Assembly (NCBI RefSeq): GCF_026559675.1
Contig: NZ_CP092891.1
Span: 3,038,001 to 3,102,000, forward strand
DNA from: Microbacterium oxydans
GTDB lineage: Bacteria > Actinomycetota > Actinomycetes > Actinomycetales > Microbacteriaceae
Direction: 5' to 3'
Length of the DNA: 64,000 bases
Shown piece after piece: positions 17,012 through 25,354 of the stretch. The notes beneath the pieces are model-generated. The model saw nothing but the letters and a program-made list of their open reading frames with translations. It was not told where the DNA came from and did no database searches. The translations under genes were made by a program, and so were the position numbers. The number at the start of each line of letters is the position of its first letter. The stretch's first letter is position 1.

Positions 17012-17215
17012 CGCACACCGCTTCCTTCATCGAGGTCCGCGGGCAGGACCACCCGCCTGGCGCCAGGCTAGTCGTTCCACGGGCCCGCGTCGATGGGCCG
17101 CCATCGATGGGGCGGAACGTTGACATGGCCCGCGCGGATTGTCAATCCCGTGGCCCCTTCTCGGGAGGAGTGGAAGGCTCGTAATCAATCGATCCGCCTA
17201 CGAGAGGAGCAGCAC

Positions 17216-17422
17216 ATGAGTGCCGCAGATGACATCAAGAACGCCGCCGAGGAGGCCGCCGGAAAGGTCAAGGAAGGCGTCGGAAAGCTCACCGACAACG
17301 AGAAGCTCGAAGCCGAGGGCAAGGCGGATCAGGTCAAGGCCTCGGCCAAGCAGGCCGGTGAGAACGTGAAGGACGCCGCACAGAAGACCGGAGACAGTGT
17401 GCGGGACGCGTTCGACAAGTAA
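17216..17422 (+). CDS. CsbD family stress protein
   Basis: A 68-residue hydrophilic protein rich in Lys, Glu and Ala, with the repeated amphipathic K-x-K-E-G-x-G-K-L-T-D-N-E-x-L-E-A-E-G-K core of the CsbD family. Members are general-stress proteins (sigmaB-controlled in Bacillus) of unknown biochemical role. The ATG at 17216 is preceded by GAGAGGAGC. A TTGACA / TGTCAA inverted repeat lies at 17120-17145 and could hold its promoter. A strong hairpin follows 18 bases after the stop. Confidence 0.9.
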   Translation: MSAADDIKNAAEEAAGKVKEGVGKLTDNEKLEAEGKADQVKASAKQAGENVKDAAQKTGDSVRDAFDK

Positions 17423-17440
17423 CGCTCCCCACATGGAAAG

Positions 17441-17471
17441 AGGTGAGACCCGCCAGTGGCGGGTCTCACCT
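17441..17471. terminator. bidirectional hairpin terminator
   Basis: A perfect 14-base stem, AGGTGAGACCCGCC (17441-17454) pairing with 17458-17471, around a 3-base loop. It lies between the convergent csbD and small membrane-protein genes and can serve both. There is no U tract, as is usual in high-GC actinobacteria. Confidence 0.85.
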
Positions 17472-17496
17472 CGATCGGGTCAGACCTTCAGTAGTG

Positions 17497-17661
17497 TCAG
17501 ACCTTGCGGCTGCCGCTGATGGCTCGAATCAGCCAGGCGATCACAGCGATCGCGAGGAGGACGAGCCCGACCCACAGAAGGAACTGGAGCGACTGCACCA
17601 GTCCTCCGGTGATCGCAAGGATCACTGCGACGACGATGACGATGATCAGGAGGATGTTCAT
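17497..17661 (-). CDS. 54-residue membrane protein
   Basis: A short gene with a clear ribosome site (AAGAAGGGAAAG) just before the ATG at 17661. The product has two hydrophobic helices, about 2-19 (M-N-I-L-L-I-I-V-I-V) and 26-46, separated by G-G-L-V-Q, and a basic tail G-S-R-K-V. Its orientation would put the tail in the cytosol. I do not recognise a named family; its place beside CsbD and the Rho_N-type protein suggests envelope stress. It ends 25 bases from the shared hairpin terminator. Confidence 0.7.
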   Translation of the reverse strand: MNILLIIVIVVAVILAITGGLVQSLQFLLWVGLVLLAIAVIAWLIRAISGSRKV

Positions 17662-17782
17662 CGGTCTTTCCCTTCTTTCGGGGCGCGAACGCCCGACTGC
17701 GGTGCCTCCACGCTAGCCGCGGGAGCCGATCTGCCCGAGGGGGTTGACTTCCACCCTCCGAGTGCGCGAAGGAGCAGAGCAC

Positions 17783-18049
17783 ATGCCAGGACGACGCAAC
17801 AATTCGCTGAAGGATCCCGAGCTGTACGAAGAGCTGCGGGATGACGGCGCCTCCAAGGAGAAGGCCGCGCGCATCTCGAACGCGGCGGCGAAGGAGGGAC
17901 GCAGCGCGGTCGGTCGTCGCGGTGGAGAGCACGGCGACTACGACGACTGGACCGTCCCGGAGCTGCGCCAGCGAGCCAAGGAGCTGGGTCTGACCGGCTA
18001 CAGCGGCAAGCGGAAGTCCGAGCTGATCTCCGCCCTCAGGAATCACTGA
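17783..18049 (+). CDS. Rho_N / DUF7218-type small protein
   Basis: An 88-residue basic protein in two parts. The N terminus K-D-P-E-L-Y-E-E-L-R-D-D-G-A-S-K-E-K-A-A (10-29) is typical of the DUF7218/plasmid-stabilisation-like family. Residues 56-88, W-T-V-P-E-L-R-Q-R-A-K-E-L-G-L-x-G-Y-S-G-K-R-K-S-E-L, form the helix-extended-helix of the Rho termination factor N-terminal/SAP-like domain, which binds nucleic acid. The ATG at 17783 has GAAGGAGC at good spacing. The next gene begins 8 bases after the stop. A stress-linked nucleic-acid-binding role is inferred. Confidence 0.85.
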   Translation: MPGRRNNSLKDPELYEELRDDGASKEKAARISNAAAKEGRSAVGRRGGEHGDYDDWTVPELRQRAKELGLTGYSGKRKSELISALRNH

Positions 18050-18057
18050 GGCTCCGG

Positions 18058-19182
18058 ATGGCGCGCTTCGGCATCGAGGAGGAGTTCCTGTTCCTCGATG
18101 AGCATTCGCTGGTGCCCGTCACCCTGGCCTCCGGCACGCGCGAGCGCATCACCCGGATGCGGACCGGCGGCGAGGTCACGCGCGAGTACCTGAGCTCGCA
18201 GATCGAATGCCTCACCGAGCCGGTGTCGACGGCGGCCGACGCGGAAGCGCAGCTGCGCCACCTGCGCGGCCTCATCGGCTGGCATGCCCAGGAGCAGCAC
18301 GCGATCGCCGCCGGCACCGGCACTCCCTACGCCACGACCCGCTCCTCCGCGGTCTCCCCTTCTCCGCACTACGACGACGTCGCGGAGCAGCTCGGCCACC
18401 TCACCCGCGACCACGAGGTGAACGGGCTCCACGTCCACGTGGAGGTGGGCGACGACGAGGAGCGGGTGCGCGCGCTCGACCGGGTGCGGGGCTGGCTCCC
18501 GGTGCTGCTGGCGCTGACCGGCGACAGCCCGTTCGTGCACGGACGGGACTCCGGCTTCGCGAGCTGGCGGAGCATCCTGATCCGACGACTGCCCTCGTCC
18601 TGGTGCCCGCCGCGCTTCCGCGACTACGACGACTACCGCGCGCAGGTGCGACGGCTCATCGACCTGCGGGCGATCACCGAGACCGCCTCGCTCTCCTGGG
18701 CCGTGCGGATCTCCGAGCGCTTCCCCACCGTCGAGGTGCGGGTGTTCGACGCGCAGCTGACCGCGGAGGACTCCGTGTTCGCGGCGCTGCTCTCCCGCGC
18801 GATCGTGCTGACCGACGATCACCGGCAGGAGCACGTCGGCGTCGACGGGATCGACGCCTCGCTGTGGACGGCGGCCCGTCGCGGCATGGACGCCCGGCTG
18901 ATCGACCCGACGACCGGCGAGGTCGACGACGCGTGGGCCGTCGCCGACCGGATGCTGGCCGTGATCGCTCCCGCGCTCCGCGAGAGCGGGGACGAGGATC
19001 GCGTCGGCGAGGGATTCGCCCGGCTGCGCACGCTCGGCACCGGCGCCGACCGGCAGCGTCGTGCGGTCGCGGAAGAGGGACCCGCCGGACTCGCGCGACT
19101 CCTCGTCGCGGGCACCCCGGTACCGCACCCGGTACCGGGCTCGCCCCCGCGGCCCGATCCGCAGCCGTCACCGGTCCCCTGA
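18058..19182 (+). CDS. YbdK-type carboxylate-amine ligase (GCS2 family)
   Basis: A 374-residue ATP-grasp-like ligase of the glutamate-cysteine ligase 2 family. The start M-A-R-F-G-I-E-E-E-F (1-10) carries the metal/ATP site, followed by S-S-Q-I-E-C (47-52), V-N-G-L-H-V-H-V (121-128), and a late E-V-R-V-F-D motif. Family members form a gamma-glutamyl or similar amide bond; E. coli YbdK has weak glutamate-cysteine ligase activity. Since actinobacteria use mycothiol rather than glutathione, the true product is uncertain. The last 25 residues are Pro-rich and unlike the family core. It is probably co-transcribed with the upstream small gene. Confidence 0.88.
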   Translation: MARFGIEEEFLFLDEHSLVPVTLASGTRERITRMRTGGEVTREYLSSQIECLTEPVSTAADAEAQLRHLRGLIGWHAQEQHAIAAGTGTPYATTRSSAVSPSPHYDDVAEQLGHLTRDHEVNGLHVHVEVGDDEERVRALDRVRGWLPVLLALTGDSPFVHGRDSGFASWRSILIRRLPSSWCPPRFRDYDDYRAQVRRLIDLRAITETASLSWAVRISERFPTVEVRVFDAQLTAEDSVFAALLSRAIVLTDDHRQEHVGVDGIDASLWTAARRGMDARLIDPTTGEVDDAWAVADRMLAVIAPALRESGDEDRVGEGFARLRTLGTGADRQRRAVAEEGPAGLARLLVAGTPVPHPVPGSPPRPDPQPSPVP

Positions 19183-19220
19183 CCCGCCCCGACGTCCGCC
19201 ACCGGGAGTAGTGTCGGCCT

Positions 19221-20618
19221 GTGGCATCCTTCGCCCCGCTCCAGCGGCTCGTCATCTCCATCGCGGTGCTCGCATCGTTCGTGACCTTCCTCGACGGCAC
19301 CGTCGTGAACGTCGCGCTGCCCGCGATCAGCCGCGAGCTCGGCGGCGGCATCACCACCCAGCAGTGGGTCGTCGACGCGTATCTGATCACCCTGAGCGCC
19401 CTGATCCTGCTCGCCGGCTCCGTGTCCGACGCGTACGGCCGCGTGCTCGTCATGCGCATCGGACTGATCGCCTTCGGTGTGGCGTCCATCGCGGTCGCCG
19501 CGGCATTCGATCCGCTGATGCTGATCATCGCGCGCGGTGCGCAGGGAGCGGCCGGAGCCCTGCTGGTGCCGAGCTCGCTCGCGCTGATCACCGCGACGAT
19601 GCGCGCCGATGTGCAGTCCCGCGCGATCGGCGTGTGGACCGCGTTCACGACCGGAGCGCAGCTGGTCGGCCCGTTGCTCGGCGGGCTATTCGTCGACTTC
19701 CTCTCCTGGCGCTTCGTCTTCCTGATCAACGTCATCCCGATCGGGATCACCCTGCTGCTCCTCGCCCGCTTGAAGCTGCCGGAGCACCCCCGCGGCATCA
19801 AGGTCGACTGGTGGAGCGGCGCCCTCTGCGCGATCGGACTCGGCGCCGTGGTGTTCGCGCTGATCGAGCAGCCCAACATGGGATGGCAGTCGCCCGCGAT
19901 CTGGATCCCGGCGCTCGGCGGTGCCGCCCTGTTCGCGCTGTTCCTCGTCCGCCAGCAGCGCTCCACCTCGCCGCTCATGCCGCTGTGGCTGTTCCGCGTG
20001 CGCGACTTCGGCTGGGGCAACCTCGCCACCCTCTTCGTGTACGCGGCGCTGTCGCTCAACGGCTTCGTCGTCGGCGTCTATCTGCAGCAGGGCGCGGGTC
20101 TCAGCGCGACCGCCGCGGGACTCGCGAGCCTGCCCATGACGATCCTGATGATCCTCGTCAGCTCCCGCGCCGGGCAGTGGGCCGGCAGGTGGGGTCCGCG
20201 CATCTTCATGACGGTCGGCCCGCTGATCATGGCGGTCGGCGCGCTGATGCTGCTCCTCGTCGCCGCCGACTTCGACTACTGGTGGCAGGTGCTCCCGGCC
20301 ATGATCGTGATGGGCCTCGGCCTCTCGCTCACGGTCGCACCGCTGACCGCCGCCATCCTCGGGGCGATCGACGAGAACCACTCCGGCATCGCCTCGGCCG
20401 TGAACAACGCGGTCTCGCGCGTCGCCGGTCTGCTGGTGGTCGCGATGCTGTCGACCATCGTCGGCGGCACCCTCGACCTCGACGGTTTCCACAGCGCGGC
20501 ATGGGTCACGGCGAGCCTGCTCGTGATCGGCGGCGTGGTGTCGTGGATCGGCATCCGCCGCAATCCGGTGGAAGCGGTGCCGGCCGACGTAGCCGCCTCC
20601 GGGTCCGACCCGCATTGA
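19221..20618 (+). CDS. MFS drug:H+ antiporter, DHA2 type
   Basis: A 465-residue efflux protein with about 14 membrane segments. Motifs of the DHA2 (EmrB/QacA) group are visible: F-L-D-G-T-V-V-N-V-A-L-P in helix 1 (about 28-40), the Q-W-V-V-D-A-Y-L loop (about 53-60), G-S-V-S-D-A-Y-G-R after helix 2, and the G-x2-x-G-P-L-L-G-G antiporter motif C in helix 5. The start is GTG with CGGGAG upstream. It would pump out hydrophobic or cationic drugs; substrate and regulator are not evident. Confidence 0.9.
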   Translation: MASFAPLQRLVISIAVLASFVTFLDGTVVNVALPAISRELGGGITTQQWVVDAYLITLSALILLAGSVSDAYGRVLVMRIGLIAFGVASIAVAAAFDPLMLIIARGAQGAAGALLVPSSLALITATMRADVQSRAIGVWTAFTTGAQLVGPLLGGLFVDFLSWRFVFLINVIPIGITLLLLARLKLPEHPRGIKVDWWSGALCAIGLGAVVFALIEQPNMGWQSPAIWIPALGGAALFALFLVRQQRSTSPLMPLWLFRVRDFGWGNLATLFVYAALSLNGFVVGVYLQQGAGLSATAAGLASLPMTILMILVSSRAGQWAGRWGPRIFMTVGPLIMAVGALMLLLVAADFDYWWQVLPAMIVMGLGLSLTVAPLTAAILGAIDENHSGIASAVNNAVSRVAGLLVVAMLSTIVGGTLDLDGFHSAAWVTASLLVIGGVVSWIGIRRNPVEAVPADVAASGSDPH

Positions 20619-20676
20619 CCGTGTCGGCGGCCGCGCGCAGACTGGACGCACCGTCGCTCAGCATCCGGAGGTCACC

Positions 20677-21372
20677 GTGAGCACCGCACAGACGCCCCTT
20701 CCCCCTGTCGTCGACGCCGCGACGTGGCGCCGCGAGCTCGACGCCCTGCGGGTGCGCGAGAAGGCCGCCACCCGCGAGCTCGATGCGATCGCCGCGCAGC
20801 GACGGCGGCTGCCCATGGTCGAGCTCCCGGAGTACACGCTCGTGGGCGCCGACGGCCCCGCGCGCCTCGCCGACCTCTTCGGCGGGCACTCGCAGCTCAT
20901 CGTCTACAACCACATGTGGTCGGACGGGAGCGAATGGCAGTGCGCGGGGTGCACCGGCTTCACCTCGCAGTTCACGCGACTCGACGTGCTCGAGCGCTAC
21001 TACGACGCCCGCTTCGTGATCGTGACGAACGGACCGATCGAGGAGGCGCTCGCCTATCGCGACCGGGTCGGCAACCGCATGGACTGGTACTCCAGCGCCG
21101 ACAGCACCTTCGGCGCCGACATGGATGCGCCCCCGAACGCGGGCTTCGGCGTCAACGTCTTCCTGCGCGACGGCGACACGGTCTACCGCACCTGGCACAC
21201 CGCGGGTCGCGGGACCGAGCGGCTGAGCCATCTGCAGGGACTGGTCGATCTGCTCCCCTACGGACGGCAGGAGGAGTGGGAGGACTCTCCGGAGGGCTGG
21301 CCCCAGCATCCGACCTACGCCCAGGGCATGGGCTCGAAGGAGATCGCGGAGCTGTACGGGGCGACGCACTGA
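20677..21372 (+). CDS. DUF899 thioredoxin-like protein
   Basis: A 231-residue protein of the DUF899 family, a thioredoxin-fold group. The family core is visible: L-I-V-Y-N-H-M-W (74-81), the redox-type pair Cys89 and Cys92 in W-Q-C-A-G-C-T-G-F, and later G-F-G-V-N-V-F-L-R and Y-R-T-W-H-T. The W-H-T-x-G-R-G motif is typical. Its biochemical role is unknown. The start GTG has CGGAGGTCACC just upstream. The next gene appears to start inside its stop (CTGA). Confidence 0.85.
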   Translation: MSTAQTPLPPVVDAATWRRELDALRVREKAATRELDAIAAQRRRLPMVELPEYTLVGADGPARLADLFGGHSQLIVYNHMWSDGSEWQCAGCTGFTSQFTRLDVLERYYDARFVIVTNGPIEEALAYRDRVGNRMDWYSSADSTFGADMDAPPNAGFGVNVFLRDGDTVYRTWHTAGRGTERLSHLQGLVDLLPYGRQEEWEDSPEGWPQHPTYAQGMGSKEIAELYGATH

Positions 21373-22196
21373 ACCGCCGGTTCCGGGGCGCGACACTGTC
21401 GGTCGTCGCCGCGCTGCTGCTCGCACTCGGAGGATGCGCGGCCCCGGCGGAGCCGCCGTCGCCGACCGCGTCGTTCGAGCTCCCGCCCGCCGGTGCCGTT
21501 CCCGACTACCAGCTCGGCGGCGCGTACGATCCGGCTGCCGAGGTCGGCATCGTGGGCCGGGACCGGAGTGCGGACCCCGCTCCCGGCGTGTACTCGATCT
21601 GCTACGTCAACGGCTTCCAGACACAGCCCGGCGAGCTCGATCTGTGGGCGGAGGATCTCCTCCTGCACCACGACGGCGCAGTGGTCTTCGATCCGGATTG
21701 GCCGGACGAGGCACTCCTGGACACGTCGACGGACGACCGCCGGGAGCGGATCGCCGCCCTGGCCGTCCCCTGGATCGAGGGTTGCGCGGACGCCGGTTTC
21801 GACGCGGTCGAGTTCGACAACCTCGACTCGTACACGCGCTCGGACGGGTCGCTCACCCTCGAGGACAATCTCGCGCTGGCGACGCTGTTCGTCGACGCGG
21901 CGCATGCGGCGGGGCTCGCCGCCGGGCAGAAGAACGCCGCGGAGGACGCGGAGGCGCTGCGATCCCGGGCCGGCTTCGACTTCGCGGTGACCGAGGAGTG
22001 CGCGGCCTACACGGAGTGCGGCGCGTACACCGCGGTCTACGGCGACCACGTCATCGACATCGAGTACACCGACGAGCTCCCCCGTCCATTCGCCGAGATG
22101 TGCGCCGACGACGAGTCCCCCGCCTCGATGGTGCTCCGCGATCGCGATCTGCGCACGCCCGACGCCGCCGGCTACGCGTTCGAGATCTGCCCCTAG
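21369..22196 (+). CDS. GH114-like (TM1410-type) glycosidase lipoprotein, apparent CTG start
   Basis: A 275-residue secreted protein related to endo-alpha-1,4-polygalactosaminidase (GH114/TM1410). The core shows Y-S-I-C-Y-V-N-G-F-Q, G-C-A-D-A-G-F-D-A-V-E-F-D-N-L-D and F-A-V-T-E-E-C-A, placing the acidic catalytic residues. The N terminus is a perfect lipoprotein signal with Cys23 after L-A-L-G-G, but the only codon that can begin it is CTG at 21369, overlapping the DUF899 stop by 4 bases. No ATG, GTG or TTG lies in frame close enough upstream. Translation by coupling from the DUF899 gene is likely. The substrate would be a GalN-containing exopolysaccharide; this is family-based. Confidence 0.75.
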   Translation: MNRRFRGATLSVVAALLLALGGCAAPAEPPSPTASFELPPAGAVPDYQLGGAYDPAAEVGIVGRDRSADPAPGVYSICYVNGFQTQPGELDLWAEDLLLHHDGAVVFDPDWPDEALLDTSTDDRRERIAALAVPWIEGCADAGFDAVEFDNLDSYTRSDGSLTLEDNLALATLFVDAAHAAGLAAGQKNAAEDAEALRSRAGFDFAVTEECAAYTECGAYTAVYGDHVIDIEYTDELPRPFAEMCADDESPASMVLRDRDLRTPDAAGYAFEICP

Positions 22197-22218
22197 TCGC
22201 GCCGCGGCGTCCCGTGGA

Positions 22219-23070
22219 TCAGAGGCCGTCGTCGTCGCTCCAGTGCTCCTGCCAGCGCCAGTCGATCGGCTCGGACGCGCGCTGGTAGCGGATGTCGGTG
22301 GACAGTCGGATGCGGTCGAGCGGGTCGACGTTGTCGGTGCTGGCGTGCACCACGTACGAGGAGTGGACCATGACGTCGCCGGCCCGGTAGTCCGCGAGCA
22401 GCCATCGGGCGTCGTGCGCGTCGGCGAGCCCGGGAAGGTCGGCCGTGATGGACGCGGCCGGGCGCTTGTCACCGCGCTCGCGCTCCTCCGCGAGCGCCCA
22501 GTGGTGGCTGCCCTCGAGGTAGGCGAGCCCGCCCTGCTCGACCGGGCAGTCGCCGAGCGGGATCCACATCGAGAGCACGCGCTCGCTCCCCTCGCGGAGG
22601 TAGACCAGGTCGTAGTGGGCCTGCGTCGCGGTGCCGATCCCGGACTCGCCCGGTCGGATGTGCCGGATGATCTTCCGCTTGTGCAGGTGCACGTCCTCGC
22701 CGAGGAACCACTCGAACCAGCCGCGCACGTCGGGGTGGCCGGTCAGCGCCGCGTAGCGCTCCCCCGGCACGATGTCGTCGAACAGGGCGGAGCGGATCTT
22801 CGCGCGGTCGATCTCACCCTGGGCACCGACGCCGACGGCCGGATCGGAGCCCGGAGCGACGATGCCGGTGTCGGCCATCGCCGTGAAGTAGTACTCGCGG
22901 AACTCCTTCACCAGTGCGGGATCGAGCTGCTGCGGCAGGAAGAGGTACCCGTCACGACGCAGGCGGCTCCACAGCGCCTCCTTGTCGTCGCGGATCGCGT
23001 CCGGGACGGGCTCCATCCGGCCCATCCGCGTGGGTGATTCGTCGAGGGTGTATCCGTTGGAGGTGAACAT
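22219..23070 (-). CDS. phytanoyl-CoA dioxygenase (PhyH) family protein
   Basis: A 283-residue Fe(II)/2-oxoglutarate oxygenase-fold protein. The facial triad can be placed: His152 and Asp154 in Q-A-H-Y-D-L-V, and a distal His242 in S-S-Y-V-V-H-A-S, with Arg254 or Arg256 for 2-oxoglutarate. The ATG at 23070 is chosen because M-F-T-S-N-G-Y matches the usual start of this family and leaves the direct-repeat sites upstream; an alternative ATG at 23106 would lie inside one of those repeats. It would hydroxylate a small molecule or lipid in the cytosol. It sits downstream of an araC gene, its likely regulator. Confidence 0.82.
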   Translation of the reverse strand: MFTSNGYTLDESPTRMGRMEPVPDAIRDDKEALWSRLRRDGYLFLPQQLDPALVKEFREYYFTAMADTGIVAPGSDPAVGVGAQGEIDRAKIRSALFDDIVPGERYAALTGHPDVRGWFEWFLGEDVHLHKRKIIRHIRPGESGIGTATQAHYDLVYLREGSERVLSMWIPLGDCPVEQGGLAYLEGSHHWALAEERERGDKRPAASITADLPGLADAHDARWLLADYRAGDVMVHSSYVVHASTDNVDPLDRIRLSTDIRYQRASEPIDWRWQEHWSDDDGL

Positions 23071-23090
23071 GAATCCAGAATCCGCGACAC

Positions 23091-23136
23091 TTGGACTTCC
23101 GTCCATGGACTTTCGCTCCGGATCCTTGGATTTCCG
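23091..23136 (-). promoter_or_regulatory. three direct repeats upstream of the PhyH gene (candidate AraC sites)
   Basis: Three copies of an 11-base element read, on the + strand, TTGGACTTCCG (23091-23101), ATGGACTTTCG (23105-23115) and TTGGATTTCCG (23126-23136); consensus WTGGAYTTYCG. Starts are 14 and 21 bases apart. They lie 21-66 bases upstream of the chosen PhyH start and 24 bases downstream of the araC stop. Direct repeats are the usual form of AraC-family activator sites. Confidence 0.55.
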
Positions 23137-23159
23137 GGTGCCCGTATGGGCAGCTTGAA

Positions 23160-24002
23160 CTATTCGCCCACGCCCACGCGGGACTGCTGGTCGCGGAAAA
23201 CGGTCGGGGAGACCCCGGTGCGGCGACGGAACAGGCGGGAGAAGTAGGCCGGGTCGTCGTAGCCGACCCGCGCCGCGATCCGCCCCACGTCATCCCGTGT
23301 CTCGGCGAGCAGCGTCTGCGCCTGGGCGATCCGCACCTCGATCACGAGCTCGTTGACGGTGAGTCCCGTCGACGCCTTCACGACCTGGGCGAGTTCGCGC
23401 ACGGTGAGCCCGGCCTCGCGCGCCCGTGCGGCGACCGAGAGCGGCCGCGCCGCCCCGCGGACGAGGAGGTCCACGGTGGGCGAGGTGGTCGCCGGCGCCC
23501 CCTCGCCGGCGTCGAGGATCGCGAGGAGGAGCCGCTGCGTTGCGACCGAGGCCGCGATCTCCGCCCGCGGGCCGACCGCGGACAGCGACTCCCGCAGAGC
23601 CCCGAAGTGCTCGTCGACCGCCTCGACCGGACGGGCGAGCGCCTGCACGGGATCGTGCCGGCTACCGAGGCCCAACTCCTCGAACACCGCGAACGGCGGC
23701 CCGGTGAAGAGCACCCAGTGCTCGGTCCAGCCGTCGGCATCGGGGCCGTAGCCGTGCTGCACTCCGGGGCGCAGCCACAGCACCGCCGGAGCCTGGACCG
23801 CGATCCGGACCGCTCTCGGGTGGAACTCCTGATAGGTCCCCCGCCCCGCCGAGATGTAGACGAGCGCGTGCGTCGGCAGCGAGCGGCCGGCGAACGGCTG
23901 CACCGGCCCGCCCTGCTCCCCCGCGCCGTGACACGAGACCAGGAGCCGCTGCGTCGTGTCGCGCGGCGACGCGTAGCGGGACCACGACGCGGGCTGAGTC
24001 AT
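23160..24002 (-). CDS. AraC family regulator
   Basis: A 280-residue regulator with an N-terminal cupin-like sensing domain (about 20-150, with the W-L-R-P-G-V-Q-H-G-Y strand) and a C-terminal double helix-turn-helix at about 180-275 (R-E-A-G-L-T-V-R-E-L-A and the signature G-Y-D-D-P-A-Y-F-S-R-L-F-R-R-R-T-G-V-S-P). Only 11 bases separate it from the monooxygenase upstream, so it is probably part of that operon, while the PhyH gene follows after 89 bases with three direct repeats. It is likely an activator of the PhyH gene, perhaps of the whole cluster. Confidence 0.9.
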   Translation of the reverse strand: MTQPASWSRYASPRDTTQRLLVSCHGAGEQGGPVQPFAGRSLPTHALVYISAGRGTYQEFHPRAVRIAVQAPAVLWLRPGVQHGYGPDADGWTEHWVLFTGPPFAVFEELGLGSRHDPVQALARPVEAVDEHFGALRESLSAVGPRAEIAASVATQRLLLAILDAGEGAPATTSPTVDLLVRGAARPLSVAARAREAGLTVRELAQVVKASTGLTVNELVIEVRIAQAQTLLAETRDDVGRIAARVGYDDPAYFSRLFRRRTGVSPTVFRDQQSRVGVGE

Positions 24003-24013
24003 CGCCCGTCAGC

Positions 24014-25354
24014 CTAGTGCGACGACGATGCCGCTCCCACCCGCACGCGCCCGGCCGGTCGAGCCAGCCCGAGCCGCTCTCGCAGCGTGCCCTCCTCGTA
24101 GGCCGTGCGCGTCAGTCCGCGGTGCTGCAGCTCCGGCACGACGAGATCGACGAACTCGCGGAACCCCGACGGCTGGGTGAGCGCCTGCACGACGAAGCCG
24201 TCGGCGGCGTGCGACTCGAACCGCTCCTGCACCTCGTCCGCGATCTGCGATGCCGAGCCGACCGTCACCGACTCCCAGAACGACTGCGCGTAGAGGTCGC
24301 GGGCGGTCAGCCGCTCCCCCGCCTGCAGCCGTGCCAGCCGCCGGTTCGGCGAACGCGACTCGTTCGAGATGTCGGTGTCCGGCGCGAGGACGATCACCGC
24401 GTCGGGGTCGTCGGACAGCGTCTGCCCGATCGAGTGCGCCACGTCCTCCACGATGATCGCGGCGGGCGTGGAGGCGAGGATCCCGGACGCCAGGTCGTGC
24501 GCCTCGGCGGCGCTGCGGGCGACGACCGGACGCAGCTGCGGGAGGATCGCCAGCTCGTCGGCCTCCCGCCCGTGCGCGACCACCCGCTCCCGGAGCCCGG
24601 CGGCGAACCGCTGCGCCTCGGCGATCGGGAGGGCGCGGGCGAACACGGCATCCGCGGTCGCGGCGGCGAGCTCCTGTCCGGCCTCCGAGCCCCCGGCCTG
24701 GAACAGCACCGGGTACCCCTGCGGCGGTCGGGAGATGTTGAGCGGTCCCCGCACCGCGAAGTGCGCCCCGCGATGGTCGGCCACCTGCAGCTTGTCGGCG
24801 TCGGCGAACAGTCCGCTCTCACGGTCGGCGATGATCGCGTCGTCGGCCCAGCTGTCCCACAGCTGCTGCACGAGGTCGACGAACTCGGCCCCGCGCTCGT
24901 AGCGCAGCGCGTGGTCGAGGTGCCCGTCGCCGCCGAAGTTGCGCGCCTCCTCGTCGTAGCGCGAGGTCACCAGGTTCCACGCCGCACGGCCGCCGCTGAT
25001 GTGGTCGAGCGAGGCGAGGGCGCGGGCCACGTGGTACGGCTCGTTGTAGCTGGTCGAGATGGTCGCGGCGAGGCCGATGTGCTGCGTCCTGGCCGCGAGC
25101 GCCGAGAGCAGCGTGAGCGGTTCGAGGCGGGTCTGGCCGTAGTGGTCGACGCCCGAGGGGAACCGGTCCCAGAAGTACAGGCCGTCCGCCAGGAAGATCG
25201 TGTCGAACACGCCGCGCTCGGCGGTCGCGGCGAACTCGGCGTAGTAGTCGATGTCGACGTGCCGATGCGGCTCCGCGCTCTCGTGCCGCCAGCCCGAGAC
25301 GTGCGATCCGCCCGGGTGGAAGAGGAAGGCTCCGAGGAGCAGTCGACGGGTCAT
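24014..25354 (-). CDS. NtaA/SnaA/DmoA-type FMN-dependent monooxygenase (second of tandem pair)
   Basis: A 446-residue bacterial-luciferase-fold enzyme of the NtaA/DmoA/SnaA group, which uses reduced FMN and O2 to oxidise amines, sulfides or sulfones. Typical motifs are V-S-G-W-R near 20, F-L-A-D-G-L-Y (55-61), the cofactor region T-S-Y-N-E-P-Y-H-V-A-R and S-G-G-R-A-A-W-N-L-V-T-S, and F-Q-A-G-G-S-E-A-G in the C-terminal half. It is a clear paralogue of the next upstream gene. The start overlaps that gene's stop by 4 bases. No flavin reductase is encoded nearby. Confidence 0.88.
   Translation of the reverse strand: MTRRLLLGAFLFHPGGSHVSGWRHESAEPHRHVDIDYYAEFAATAERGVFDTIFLADGLYFWDRFPSGVDHYGQTRLEPLTLLSALAARTQHIGLAATISTSYNEPYHVARALASLDHISGGRAAWNLVTSRYDEEARNFGGDGHLDHALRYERGAEFVDLVQQLWDSWADDAIIADRESGLFADADKLQVADHRGAHFAVRGPLNISRPPQGYPVLFQAGGSEAGQELAAATADAVFARALPIAEAQRFAAGLRERVVAHGREADELAILPQLRPVVARSAAEAHDLASGILASTPAAIIVEDVAHSIGQTLSDDPDAVIVLAPDTDISNESRSPNRRLARLQAGERLTARDLYAQSFWESVTVGSASQIADEVQERFESHAADGFVVQALTQPSGFREFVDLVVPELQHRGLTRTAYEEGTLRERLGLARPAGRVRVGAASSSH

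Noticed and set aside
23070..23106. Longer start for the PhyH gene at 23106
   Set aside because: It would place the start codon inside the second direct repeat and adds 12 residues outside the family's usual N terminus; kept only as an alternative.
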